From Erodium maritimum (lineage: Eukaryota; Streptophyta; Magnoliopsida; Geraniales; Geraniaceae), in NCBI GenBank assembly GCA_963921825.1, contig OY997596.1, positions 4,159,001 to 4,223,000 on the forward strand: 64,000 nucleotides of DNA, written 5' to 3'. This document shows positions 32,608 to 44,617 of the stretch, one piece after another. How positions within the stretch are numbered: position 1 is the stretch's first letter; the number at the start of each line of letters is the position of its first letter. Both the position numbers and the translations under genes were made by a program. Below the pieces are notes generated by a model, which was not told where the DNA came from, searched no databases, and saw nothing but the letters and a program-made list of their open reading frames with translations.

Positions 32608-33851
32608 ATGAGTAGTCTGGTTGCGGCAATGGTAAAACATATTCGCGATCAAGTGACGTCAAGGATACAGCCAAGGGAAGCAGATGATGATGAGGCCGAG
32701 GGCTCAGGGTCGGCGCCGCGACCAAAGCGGAGAGTGATTGAGCGCAATCGAGAAGATGAACACGAGGGGTTGATGCGTGACTACTTCGCGCCTAGACCGG
32801 TGTATAGCGACCAACAATTTCGGCAACGGTTCCGGATATCGACGGAATTGTTCTTACGTATCATGAATGATTTGAGTGACCGGTACGCCTACTTCCGTAA
32901 CCAAAAAGATGCTACGGGGAGGCCATCCTTCTCTCCACACCAGAAGTGCACGGTAGCACTTCGTCATCCCTATTATGGAGGTCCCGCCGATGCTTGTGAC
33001 GAGTATTTGAGAATGGCGGAGAGCACTGCTTTGGACTGCGTGAAGAAGTTTTGCTTGGGTGTCATCAATATTTATGGGCGGACATATCTAGAACGCCCGA
33101 CCGAGGAAGATACAAGACGTTTGTTACGAATAAACGAAGAGCGCGACTTTCAGGAGATAGGGAGTCTGGACTGCATGCACTGGGATTGGAAGAACTGTCC
33201 TGTGGCTTGGTTTGCACAGTTCGCAAGTGGGACCACGGGAACGTCCCCACAATCATGCTAGAAGTCGTTGCATCCCAAGACCTTTGGATTTGACACTCTT
33301 TTTTCGGGACACCGGGCTCTAACAACTACATCAACGTGCTCAATAAGTCTACCTTGTTTCACCAGGCAGTTCGAGACTTCGCTCCACATGTGAAGTTCAA
33401 GGTCAACGGTAGAGAATACGAAACCCCTTATTACTTGACAAATGGAATTTATCCTGTTTGGGCAACATTTGTGAAGTCAGTACCTGCTCCACAAACGCCG
33501 AAGCAAAGATGCTTTGCTTGATACCAAGAGGCGTGTAGAAAGGATATCCAACGAGTGTTTGGAGTTCTATAGGCTCGGTTTCACATCATCACTCTTCCGA
33601 GTCGAATGTGGGATAGGAGCTCACTCGCAGTGATCATGACTGCTTGTGTTATCCTACACAACATGATCGTTGATGATCAACGGAGGTCGTGGCCCATTAA
33701 TCCGTTTGTAGATATTGGTGTCCCGGACCCAAACATCCGTAGAGGACCACCACCAGCGGTGAACGTGGACAGTATCATGGGTCATAGAACAAGGATTCGG
33801 GATCGGGATGTTCATCACAAACTCCACGATGATCTCATCGAACACATTTGA
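32608..33851 (+). pseudogene. PIF/Harbinger (HARBI1/ALP1-like) transposase, broken
   Basis: The frame from the ATG at 32608 reads as plant PIF/Harbinger DDE transposase: FRQRFRISTELFLRIMNDLS, GRPSFSPHQKCTVALR, ADACDEYLRMAESTALDC and the first catalytic Asp in GSLDCMHWDWKNCP. Near 33250 one base seems lost; homology continues in another frame to HI-stop at 33851, with stops at 33291, 33519 and in GVL-stop-ARF near 33570. The second catalytic Asp, expected in NND-INVLN, is Tyr (GSNNYINVLN), and the Glu expected in KDVERAFG is Gln (KDIQRVFG). The protein could not cut DNA even if restored. A HARBI1-like domesticated host gene is unlikely given the damage. Confidence 0.93.
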
Positions 33852-34018
33852 GCTAGATATTTAAAGTTCATACCATGGCTCCCTACTACTAGTCATGACA
33901 TATCATTGGAGAGGCCATGGTATGAGGCTATGATATGAAGGAGAGAAAAAAAAACAAAAAGCACCTCCTACCATGACTCTCTACCACTAATCATAACATA
34001 CCATTGTGGATGCTCTTA
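33852..34018. repeat. Subterminal repeats and right terminal repeat of the PIF element
   Basis: Two diverged direct copies of TACCATGGCTCCCTACTACT and following bases (33871 and 33969) lie after the transposase. The outer end, read inward on the minus strand, is TAAGAGCATCCACAATGG, a typical plant PIF/Harbinger terminus. The left end is too decayed to confirm the 3-bp target duplication. Confidence 0.55.
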
Positions 34019-34380
34019 GTATTTAGAGATCATGGACACATTGTATTTGAACCTCATTAGTCTGTATTTAAAGCAACTTATGAATGAGACAAGACAATAA
34101 ACCCATTCCAGCATAGCATAAGAGCTTCAATCCAATTACAACCCTATTCTTTGTGCTGCACATCCCTTATTATCATTCATTCCTTTTTGCAGCACTTTCT
34201 CTTTGTATTGCAGCCCATTCTCTTTATATTTCTTCCAGTATCTACATTTGACTATTTCCCTATGCTGAAGAACCTTTTCAATCTCTGCAAAGTAAAAGTA
34301 TATATGAAGTTATGAGAGAATGAGCCCTCACATCGTCTGTCATTTCAAGGCCGAATCGGAAAGAACCTTTTCAAGGCCGT
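34019..34380. other. Unassigned sequence
   Basis: AT-rich sequence with no convincing frame, RNA gene or repeat. It separates the PIF remnant from a LINE-type fragment. Confidence 0.5.
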
Positions 34381-35270
34381 TTGGTAACAGATATGAATCG
34401 CGATTCAATCGTGATTTGCGATGCAGAGGCAGAATTGGTTGTAGATCGTGATAATTTGGAAGGAGACTGGAGACACATCAATTCCAAGTTTCCAACTGGA
34501 GTTCCGATAGTTCAGGAGTACTTGAGAGTTGCTGTTGCGAATTCGTTGTCTCCGCGTGGTTTTAAGGGTCTTGGGCCTCTAAGAAAACGCAGTGTGTCAA
34601 GCCCAACTTCGGGTATGGATCAGTTGCAGGATTTGGTTTAGTCTGCTGCCACTTCGGACATCGATGCCCTTAATGTGGGCAGTATGAGCTTGAGCGACGG
34701 GTTGAGTCAAACAACCCGAAATGTGGACAACTCGGCTGTGATGTCCTATTCGGGTGTTTAGGATGGTGGTATCCAGCCCGTTGCAGTTGGTGTCTTATTG
34801 GGGTTCAAACAGAATAGTCCATGGAAAGAAGTACTTCTTAAACTTCCAAAATATAAGAGTCGACAGTCTCATTCAAAGCAACCATGTCGGACTTCGAATC
34901 GTCAGAGTCGGCCTCCTAAATTTTTATCGAATAATTTTACTCTTGAAATCAAACCAATATTTGAGTCGTGAGAGGATTGTTAATCCTGTGTATGTTGGGA
35001 ACAGATTTTACAAGCTCAATCCGTTCAAGTAGCCCAGTCTGCGTCAACAAAGGTTTTAGACGATCCCTATTTAACTTCAAAAGAGGAAGAGTGGGTCATT
35101 GATGAGGTTTTATCTTTTAATTTGTGATCGCTTTTCTGATTTTTGTTTCGGGTTTCGTTCTCGCACCTCTTTTTGAGAGCTTCCTTGTAATGGTTATCTT
35201 TGGGTTCGATCCTCTTTGGATCTTACTTTTTCTCTAATAAATTTTTTTGAGCTTATCCAAACAAAAATCC
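34381..35270 (+). pseudogene. LINE ORF1-type fragment, decayed
   Basis: A frame of 86 codons ends at 34641, and the family signature continues in shifted frames: NSPWKEVLLKLPK, SRQSHSKQPCRTSNRQSRPP, then VLDDPYLTSKEEEW near 35040-35100. It ends with the family 3' tail: TTGTAATGGTT, AATAAA and GCTTATCCAAACAAAAA at about 35235-35268. Only the C-terminal half of ORF1 is left. No target duplication was found. Confidence 0.7.
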
Positions 35271-35489
35271 ATTCTCGTTGACTACACATCACTTCGACGC
35301 AAAGTTATAGGGTTGTAAAAAAAACATTGGGAGGAGAAGTGTGTGGACGAAGAGAGGAAATCAACGTCAAAATTCGTTTCTCGGTAATCAAATTGCCCTT
35401 CATCTAAGCATGAACCTTGGAGGCCTTCATCGATAATCTGTGTTCAAGCAAATCAAGAAGGCGACCACGATGATCTGAACCTAAATCCA

Positions 35490-35570
35490 AACCAAGAGCT
35501 CGTTCTTTGAGCCGTGAGAGAATTGTTAATCCTGTTGACGTTTGAAAGTAGATTGCACAAACTCGAAATG
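35490..35570 (+). pseudogene. Short LINE ORF1-type scrap
   Basis: GAGCTCGTTCTTTGAGCCGT encodes RARSLSRE, followed by IVNPVDV, matching the C-terminal region of the neighbouring ORF1 fragments. Nothing else of the element is recognisable. Confidence 0.5.
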
Positions 35571-35770
35571 ATTAATTAAGAACTACAAAATAAATAAACA
35601 ATCTAAAACACATTTCAACATATCCAACGGTTCAAATCTAAATCTGAATCTAAATATACATAAATTTCTAACCTTAGGTAGGCTTAGCCCCGTCCAATGC
35701 CTCTTTCACTGCATCGGAGGATGGAAGTCTACTATACGCCTTGGACCATCTGCACATCCTCGAAAAATGA

Positions 35771-36692
35771 TTGTTATTAGGACGAGCTACAACTAGGACA
35801 CCGGTTAGTGCAAGTATGCATTTTAATGCCAATATCTGCATACACACAACAGTCGCGCCACCGAGTTCGGCCGATCAGTCGCGCGAAGTTGTGCGTGGAA
35901 TCAGTGCTGGACCAGATTGTATGGGCCTTGGGCCATTGGTAGACCAGGCTGCTTTTAGGCCTGAAGAAGATGGAGTTGGAGCAGATATCGGGCCGAGTAG
36001 TGGTACAGGTCCAGATGCTCAAACATCGACCAGCGAGCCGAGGTTGCTCGACATTTTTAAACGTATTAATACTGACTTGGGACCGTTGCCGGTTGTGGGC
36101 TCGTTAGACACGCCTCGACCGTCTATGGTCGAGTGTCAATGCAGTATTTGGAAGGACATTCTTCTGAGCAAACCCAGTATTCCTGTAGAGGTGCCAAGGA
36201 AGCGTGGCCGCCCAAAAAAGGGACAGCCTAAAAAGGCAGCTCCTCCAGTTGTTTATTATCAAACAAGAGCCAGAACTTCAGCGGATAAAGGGGATCCTGC
36301 TGGAACTCTCACTATTGACATTGCTAAACAGAGTAAAGAAGGTACGTGGAGCTTTAGCAAGAGATTTGTGAATAAAAAAAGACTGGTTCCCAGTGTTTTA
36401 AATCACCGCAACAAGGTGATGGTAAGGAGGAAGTTGTGGATAGCGAGTTGGAGGTTATCCCGGAAGTTTCTCCTGTTTCGATTGCTAACCGATTCTTCTG
36501 TTTGAATCCGGATAGGAAGTAGGTTTATAGGGTGGTGCTCTGTTTTACTTGCTTTCTGTTCTGTTTTTAGTTTTGGCTTTATGCCTGTATCGGTAGGGGG
36601 AAAAGTCCTTTTAAGGACTGTTTTTCTCGCATCGTTTTACTTCCTTGTAGAACGTTTGCTTAATAAATTTTTCGCTTATCAAAAAAAAAACT
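35771..36692 (+). pseudogene. ORF1-type LINE remnant with AT-hook-like motif
   Basis: The frame runs to 36505. It holds SIWKDILLSKPS, matching the WKE-LL box of the other ORF1-type proteins, then KRGRPKKGQPKK, an AT-hook-like basic motif that could bind the minor groove of AT-rich DNA. Near 36400 homology appears to switch frame to give VSIANRFFCLNPDRK before a stop at about 36520. The 3' tail has AATAAA and CGCTTATCAAAAAAAAA, like the other copies. It represents a different subfamily. Confidence 0.6.
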
Positions 36693-37539
36693 AATACTAG
36701 ATCTAAAATCTCAATACTAGGTTAAATTGCAAAATAAAAAATCTGATACTCAGAATAAATTTTCGATACTCAACACATTGTACCATACCACCAATCTTCA
36801 ATTCTGTTTCCATATACATACACTACTCTACACTATATACGTATGAACTAGGAATATTGAACAATCATAAACCCTAACCCGACTACACATGCACCATCTA
36901 CACAGAACTTTAAACAAGATGGAAAAAGAAGCATATCAGTCTGTACCTAGGCTATGGGTGATCCTGGTAGCTCCGTTGGGTTCTCTGCATCGGTGATGCT
37001 CGTTCTCGGACTGATGTGAATGGGTGCTGTAGAAGAAGTCGAGTCAAATAGAGTGGTGCTCAAGAACAAGTTGAAGAAGAAGAAGATGAAGAAGCATGAT
37101 ATTGGGGGTTTTCAGTCTTAGGATCGATTAGACTGACAGTTGGAGGGAAAGGTTATTGGGTGTAATTGAAATAAGGGTACCCAAAGTGGAAATTTGGGTA
37201 ATATATAAGAAAAAAAGGGAAATTTTGGGGTTTAAGTACGAGTAATAACGTAAATTCGTGGTTTAAGTACTTGAAACCAAAACAAACAACTTGATGCCAA
37301 AATATAGAGGTCATGTTCTTAAACAAACTTCAAAATAAGGTCATTTTCCTGATTGTCTCCGGGTAAAGAGTTATTTAAGGTGGTAGTTGTGCTATGGGAG
37401 TTGTGGTGTTCACGAAACTTGCGACTCTTGGAGAAAAAGCTCATGTCTTGCGTAGACACACTGAAGGCAGGCCGATAACTCCTTAAGGACTGTAGGATGC
37501 CCAAGAGAAGCACGGTGATCGGTCCGCCGTGGGTTCTAG
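36693..37539. other. Unassigned sequence
   Basis: No convincing coding frame. A purine-rich GAAGAAGAAGATGAAGAAG stretch lies near 37075. Nothing else recognised. Confidence 0.4.
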
Positions 37540-38060
37540 ACAGACAGTGATACGAACAAGCCAGACAAAGACGAGATAAAGGACAATGTGGATGGAACGG
37601 CCTTTGGTTATAGAAACGGTAGGGCTCGATGATGGAATGGGAGGAACGATATAGGAACTATGGTGAGTATGAGATGTGTACTCCTCTCGGGTGTTGAGGA
37701 TGCATACATGGTGGAAGCTCTAAGTTTAAGGGAGGCGCTGAAATGGGTTAAAGTGCAAGGATGGGAGAGAGGTTTGATAGAATCCGAATGTTTGGTAATA
37801 GTTCAAACCATCTGAAACACGAAAGATATTTCAACCCCTTAGGGGGTATTAATAGTATTCAAGACTATCGGGGTCTACTCAACAAGCTCCAAGGTTTTAG
37901 TAGATAAATGTGCACACCTTATAGCTAGAAACTCTGTTAAATGGACTGTTATGTTTAATGCTGGTGCTGCAATGCCTCAAATGATTATGGATATCTTCAC
38001 CAACGGTCTATTATATTTCTCTTCAATAATTTTAGCTCTAATATGAGCATTCAACTCCCT
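37540..38060 (+). pseudogene. RNase H-like (RVT_3) remnant
   Basis: Frames read NVDGTAFGYRN, AYMVEALSLREALKWVKVQG, GLIESECLVIVQTI and DKCAHLIARNSVKW, the pattern of the plant RNase H-like domain found at the C-terminus of LINE ORF2 and in stand-alone relatives (DG, E-AL, E-D and H-AR boxes). It contains stops and at least one frame change. Its last part is duplicated at 44617. Confidence 0.7.
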
Positions 38061-38172
38061 CCTGCTTCGACATCTTCAGGTTGCGGACGTATCAACATAT
38101 ACAATCTACTATCTCACTTTGATTATTTTGGCTATAGTATAAGCATTCAGGTTCTTCCTGCTACAACTACGG
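37905..38172. repeat. Flank segment X, duplicated at 44617-48036
   Basis: 268 bp directly left of a gypsy LTR recur with one visible mismatch at 44617-44805 plus 47958-48036, again directly left of a copy of the same LTR. It ends in TACGG, which is also the target duplication of the LTR at 48037. Confidence 0.9.
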
Positions 38173-40720
38173 TGTCACGCCCCAAATCCGGTTCTTGCCC
38201 GGACCCGAAGCATGACTAGTAATAAATGACGATAAAGCAATAATTCAACAATTAGTTCTTGAAAATCTCTAATAAGAAACTCAACTCCACAAATCCAGTT
38301 GAAAACACAAATAACCCTCCAGGGGTGTAGTAATAAACCTCTACAAAGTTTGTTCAAAATAGTAAAGTGACACGAACGAAGTCTCTACAAAGCACCCACA
38401 CCGAGAAGCTCCCGAGCTTCTACTCCTCAATCAAGCCTGTAAACACAACAATAAACTCATAGGGGTGAGCGTGCGCTCAGTAGGGAAAACACATAACAAA
38501 GTGGACCTTAAATTCAATTAAGTCAGCAGCAAGTCAACGAGATAGATCTTAACAAACACAAGTAACGAATAACCAAACCAATGCCGTGGCACATGAAGTC
38601 TCCACCCTCCGATCCACATATGATGTGTCCTCTCGGATTTTCCCTCCAATCCAGAGGAGACGCATATCATTGAGACTATCGGAAACACCCTTCAGGGCAC
38701 ATATCGTCGGAAGTCTCAGAAACGTCTCCAAAGGATTTTAGGTCCTCGGGAACCAAGGTACTACTCCCATAGGAAGCGTACACTTGGGAAATTTTATAAT
38801 AAGCAGTTCATAATTGAATACGTACTCAACCAACACGAAATACTCCAGTCCCAACAACCACAAAGTCATTACCACGCATAACTCACACATCACCAATTCA
38901 CCACATCACACAGCACACGAATCACCTAACCACAGTACACCAATCACACAATCACAACTTACCATTCACTTACCAGTCTCGAACCAACGGGGCATCGATC
39001 ACCTGATTGTACCGCTCGGTACAACCAGTCATACTCGATGCTCCAAGCAACCATTCAAGCAAAACAAGTAACAAGTAATCATTCGAATACAATCAAGATC
39101 AAGTACGAGTTTAATCAACCAATCATAAAAACCTTCAAACGAGCATCCACACATGCAATTCCACTAGTTCCATTAGACTCTTTAGCCCAGCCACTAAGCA
39201 ACCAACAATCAAGCATGTGATCCTAACACGCAACTAATCCGAGGGCTTTGACAAGGCTCCTCTACCAGACAACCAATTCCCAAGTATTGAAAGCGAATTA
39301 CACTAGTGATTGGCATCCTAATCGTTCACAACTAGACATTTCCGATTATTAGTAATTGAAAGACGATTATGCTAGTTATTCGCATCCTATAGGCATATCT
39401 AGGACCTTTCCAATTTTATTAGCCTAACATGCATACTAAGCATCGTAAATGAGAGGTTAAGGCTTTCCCTACCTCGAGGTCTTCCTCTCAACACTTTGAT
39501 GAAGCCCGGTGGTCACCACTCCGTTCTTCACTCGGGTCCCGGCGTGATCTTTGCTCTTCTAGCTCGGGTCCAAGCCCTTGATCTCGGGCGAAGTCCCGTC
39601 TAGATTTGACAAAGAAAAGTCCAATCAAACAAACGATAAAAGTCCAAAGGTCCTTTGCTTTAACCAAGAATTTCCCGTTCAAAGTCTCACCTTGAATTCT
39701 TTAAACCGGTTAATTAAATCTGATTTTTAAAACGGTTTCCTTAACAGTCCGAATGACCCGGATCCGAACCCGAACCCGGTCCAGACCCGGTCCTGAAGTC
39801 CAACTGGGCCCAAGGCCCAAGTCCACAATGGGCCAAGGCCCAAGCGTGGCCCAAGACTGTCTTCTGGCCCAAGTCCACACTGAAACGAAGCTCGTGCTTC
39901 CTGGCCTGATTTGGGGATGCAACAGAACCGGTTCTAGGGTTCCGGCCAGTTCACCGGTGGCGGGCGGCGGCGGTGTAGCTTCAAGGGGGGACGACCGGAA
40001 AGAGAGAGGCGTCGGGACCTCCGGCGAGATCGTGGCCGTGGCTTTGGCGGTCAGGACGCGACCCAATCTCCTTCCCTGACCCAGATCTGGCGATTCTGAG
40101 TGGGTCTCCGGCGCGGGGCTCTCGATGCTCGCCGTGGTCGGCGAAGCTCGCCCCCAACGAGCTCGGGAGGAGGGACGTGAGGTTGGAGAGGGCGGACGGT
40201 ACGAGTCCGAGCTATCCCCTCTGTCGCCGGTGCGGTTGAAGCCCTGGACGGCGAAGCAGAGTACGGTGCTCGGGGTTCCGGCGCCGGTGTCCGCGCGAGA
40301 GGGAGAACAAAGGAGGCGAGAGGGCTTCGTCGGCTCTGAGACGGGACGGTAGGTGAACGTGGAGGAGATGGCCGGAGGAGGGAGGAGCTTGACGGCGAGG
40401 CACTGAATCGGGAGCTCGAGAGAGAAAGAGCTGAGGAAGAGGGAGCCTCGAAAATCGTGTTTGACACTGACGAAATGGGCGGCGCCTCAGTGTATTTGTG
40501 CGTAGGGTTTTGCTGCACAATCACTGGGCCGGTTCACGCGTGGGCTCGGCTGGAGCCTGAGTTGGGCTGGTCTGGTCCAGGACTCCCTTTAGCCCAAAAA
40601 CAAAACCCTTTCCCCTTTTTTTTTTTGATTTTTCCTTCTCCAAATTCACTCGTTACACAAACCCACCTTGACGTTTCGATTTTCAAATAAAACCCTTTAG
40701 AATTTATGTGGGGTTTTACA
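38173..40720 (-). repeat. Gypsy 3' LTR (2548 bp)
   Basis: It begins TGTCACGCCCCAAATCC and ends GGGGTTTTACA, sense minus, and is directly followed by a reversed polypurine tract at 40721, so it is the 3' LTR of a minus-strand element. It is the same length as the LTR at 48037-50584, with about 30 differences counted by eye. All three conserved hairpins are present. The GC-rich frames at 39753-40524 recur in the other copy and are LTR sequence, not genes. Confidence 0.93.
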
Positions 40721-43700
40721 GTCTACCCCCCTTAAAAGAATTTCGTCCTCGAAATTTAAATTGAACGCGCTCCTCTTGTCCCTATCTTAGGGATTGTTCG
40801 TTTAATACCCACCTGTGAGGGATCCGCGGTTACTTCTGTAGTCTGGGACCACGTGGGAACTGCTAGGAAACGGTTCTTGTTTTGCCTGAAGATCTCGAAA
40901 CGTACCAAGATCTACAGGGCCAACTTACCTTTGCCGCCGTCAAACAGTAAAAGTCCCTTCTTCGGTTCACGTCAAAAATAAGTGATCACCAACTGTAACT
41001 CAGCAAGTCACAGTTGTTCATCGGTATAGTTCCTTGGTCGGCTCCGCTCGGCCTTTAACCGTTTCCGCATTTACGTGACCTTTACCTGCTCGCGCTTCAC
41101 TAGATCACGCTAGTTACTCAAAAAGCCGTACATGGCAGTGATCAACATCCTTCTCCACGGTTCGCAGTTTCAACATGCGACCATAACTCAAGAACCACTG
41201 ATGTGCCCAACACGTCAAGAGCACTCAAATCGTTAAGGAATACCGGATGACGGTATAAAACATCCTATACCGGAGTCCTACCTCGGTATAGACGTTGTAC
41301 TGAAAAACTCTATAACGGTCTGGATAATCTATACCGGAATCTCCCGTCGGTCATAGATATCGCGTCGACACACCTCTCAAGGCGAAAAGAAGTAGGAATT
41401 TACACGTAGACATAACCACTCAGTTTCCTTCTTAGTAACTGATACAGGGACAACTTACCCAGAATTCCAATATTCGTCCAACTATGACCAACCACAGACG
41501 ATTACACGATCAAGTAACACATCCATCACTTCCTCGAGACTCAGGATTTCATAAACATTGCACGATTCGGAACATCCATCCGGTGGACCAATATGCGCAA
41601 CTCAAAAAGGGGGTGATCGTACCCACCTCAGATACTGAGGAATGCCAGAAACGATCTTGGCAACCCCTATCAGACTCCAATTTTAGTGTAGACAGCGGAC
41701 CGTCATCAACAACTTCGATGTAGATAATTCTTATCATGATCCTCAACTGTACCGGTATCACACCGGATAGAACGACTTCGATTCTAACATGCCATACCGG
41801 GATCTTCCTTCGGTATGGGTGTCTCACCGGAAAACTCCGAAAATCGGACAAGGACGGAGCCATCCGAAGGTGTGACTCCTCCATTTTCTTTAGTAACCGT
41901 CTCCCGAATAGTTCACACTAGAACTCCAAACAGGTCTTGTCACGGCCTAACACACTCAAGACGAGCAAGCATCACACAAACGTGATCATCCAAACAAAGG
42001 TCCTCATAAACACTGCGGGGTTTGGAACAATCGTTCGCTTCATCACATCCCAAGAAAAAGGTAGATATACTTCCGCCAAGCAACGGGTACCGCGTACCGT
42101 CATAAAGTCGAAAAGTGGCCCGCCTCAAACATATCTTACTCAACAACTTCCGTCAAGCTAAGCTTGGCATACGGGTGCGTCACACAACTAATTTCCAACG
42201 GAACTCATAACCACATTCCTCAACTCAAGATCCCATCACACTCATAAAACATAATCGAACGAACCAACACCAACTGCAACCACTTCACTTAACAGGTCAC
42301 CAACACAGGATAAACAGTAAAGCTCGTATGCGTCCCGTACCAAGCCACGACAAGCACATCTGTCACCACGGTTAACCTCATTCCGATGCTCAACCTGTTA
42401 CGGGTCAGTCACACAATAAGCATCACAAACTTGACTCGCTGAAAGTCATCCACATCTCACTATGCTCAACCGAGAAGGTTATCCAACTCGCGATAGTTCT
42501 CTTGACATCGAAACCAGTTCTCAACATCTGATCAACCACTTCACAAGTCATCTCACCTGAATCATCATAACACGAGACAATGGTTCTCAAAACCGGTGCA
42601 TGGTTCCGTACCACCATGAACTCTACCAACATTTAATTGGACGAACGACGTACAACAACACGGACCAATCGAACCCTTCACTGGCACTTGGTCAAAAGTA
42701 GGCGTCCTTCAAGACACCAAAAATTAAACGCACGAAATTACACTCGACTGAGAAACGCGATCCTAGATCGATTGCCAAAGGTCATCCCGACCGGCGGTAT
42801 CCTTTATACCGTTCACGAGCTATCAATCAATCAACTTAAAGTCAAATCCACCCAAGTCGCTCCTTTAAGGGTTAACAACACGTACGGAGATCTTCGAAAT
42901 CTTGAATAGTTTAGAGACTCGCGCGGTTCCGTCATTCGCTACTTGAAAATTTAAAACCCACAACGGTTAGCTCTTAATCCTTCCCGTGCTCTCCCGTGGC
43001 ACAAAATCCGACCTGTCATACAATTCCTCGTTCGGTGCCATCTTGTTACTGGCCTGAAGCTTGTGGGAGTCGTCCTCAGCTATCTGGAGCTGGTGTTTAA
43101 CGCGAGGTGCTCTCGCTTCTAGGACATAACCTCATGGTTAAGCTTAGTCCTCCTGGGGATAACGTAAGAAATACACCTTCATTTAGTTCCTCACGTACGG
43201 CACACACTCGTGCCACCTTCGTTCGCTAAACAAGGATTTGAACAACAACGCCTCAACGGTTCGAATCTTTTAACTTAAGTCTTGTAGCGGGGTCAGAAGA
43301 AACTGTAGATTACGACTACTGTGGGTATGGGCCCACCACGCTTCCGCTGCGCTACTCTGATCTTATCGTTGCTCGGTCATCTCCTATGACCAGTCGGACC
43401 GTTTACTGGTCAAGGCTGCGGCCTCTCACTGCTCGGCATTCGTCGCTGATGGCGCTCGATGAACGCTTGATGTTCCAGCAATCGGTTCTTAAGATTCGAT
43501 CCGCACTAACGGAGAAGAAAAGAACCTTAAATCTGACTGAGTTTGTTACTCCATTTCCCAACTCCTACTGATGCTAGTCGGTACTACCATACCTCTAGTC
43601 GATGTGGTTAAAGTACCGGTTGGCTTAACAGTGTTAAACTCGCCCGATCAATACGTCACCACGAACCGATACACCAGTGTAAATCTCAAGTGTCCGCTGA

Positions 43701-43989
43701 CACGTAATCCAAAATGTAATCGGTAACAAGTACTCTACTCGATCTCAAGATCGGTATCAAGTCCTCACTCGGGCTCGGTAAATAGGTACACTCGGCCCCG
43801 CCACATCGGAGGTCCTCCTCTCGATGGGATGAAAGAATTCACTGCTACGGCAACATATTCTCTTGTCGACTCTCGTAGGTCGACCTATGGAACGGCTCGT
43901 AGATCCATTGCTCAACTGGCATTCTCGGCCTAGACGTTCCAACTGTTTGCGTAGGGGCAAACCATGCCACCGAGGCAGGTCCAACGGAT

Positions 43990-44330
43990 GCTACTTATCC
44001 AACCCGTCGTGTCTCACCAGACTGGGCCTGTGAATGGAAGAATCCTAAGGTCCCCTGCCTCCACAGATTGCGACTCTCTGACGGCCTCAAAAAGCCTCTC
44101 GGCCTCGGCCTGGTCTTCCGTGCCCTGGGCGGTTTCCCAACATGCCTCTCTAACGCTAGTGTTTGCTCCACCAGTGCTGAATCGTCCACGGTTTTGAAGC
44201 AATGACTCAATCTGTGACAAGAGAACTGAGTCCCTTCTCAAATGTCTACGACGGCTCTTCTCGGTCGGCACCATCCTAGGTGCGAAGCGATACGGGGACA
44301 TGAACCTCGCCTAATACCCATAGACGGTCA
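43990..44330 (-). pseudogene. Gypsy gag remnant
   Basis: Minus-strand frames read YRFAPRMVPTEKSRRR and, in a shifted frame, ALVEQTLALERH, PPRARKTRPRPRGFLRPSES and FFHSQAQSG. These align piece by piece with the gag at 1067-1614 (LSRFAPKLV, ALVDQALAVERH, SRPSGFLRTPEG, FYRPQTQSG). At least one frameshift lies between them, and the zinc knuckle is not recognisable. Confidence 0.75.
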
Positions 44331-44484
44331 CCCCTTTCAAATGCAGATCCAAAACTGCCGGTGTCGGTCATCTCGAATAGATCAAAGGACACATTGTCCC
44401 AAGGACAATCCGCTGAACGGTTGGAAGTCATTTCCGAATCCGGTCTGCGCACATTGCTTCCAGTATCGTGCTTCTCCCTCGGCT

Positions 44485-44501
44485 GGGGGGGGGGGGGGGG
44501 G
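44485..44501. repeat. Run of 17 G
   Basis: An uninterrupted G run, followed after one T by GGGG, in the decayed gypsy leader about 115 bp from the duplication junction. Its length may be unreliable. Confidence 0.9.
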
Positions 44502-44591
44502 TGGGGTTCGGGGAACATATTCTCCAACGAATATCCGAATACTCTAAGCGTATTAAGGTTGTGGGTACTCCACTCCAACCATAACACAACT

Positions 44592-44617
44592 ACCTCGGGG
44601 TCTAAACTCCCCGAGGT
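44592..44617. repeat. 9-bp inverted repeat at duplication junction
   Basis: ACCTCGGGG (44592-44600) and CCCCGAGGT (44609-44617) are perfect inverted copies with an 8-base spacer. The last base is the first base of duplicated segment X. Confidence 0.9.

Larger units (their letters stand above)
40721..44616 (-). pseudogene. Truncated internal region of gypsy element without pol
   Basis: In element sense it ends AAATTTCGAGGACGAAATTC then AAGGGGGGTAGAC, a polypurine tract before the 3' LTR. Between that and gag I find no reverse transcriptase, integrase or RNase H. Blocks of ATACCGGA and CGGTATAGA near 41225-41360 match those at 5545-5700, and the stretch 43300-43450 resembles 4890-5020. The region is therefore the same kind of gutted, gag-bearing element. 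It stops abruptly at 44616, losing the PBS and 5' LTR. Confidence 0.7.

Noticed and set aside
39753-40524. Overlapping GC-rich frames up to 157 codons on both strands
   Set aside because: They lie inside the LTR 38173-40720 and recur in the twin LTR. They are rich in Ser, Pro and Arg with no domain. Composition explains the open frames.
41549-41884. 111-codon minus-strand frame in the gypsy interior
   Set aside because: No retroelement or host domain could be recognised, and the frame spans the non-coding repeat block.
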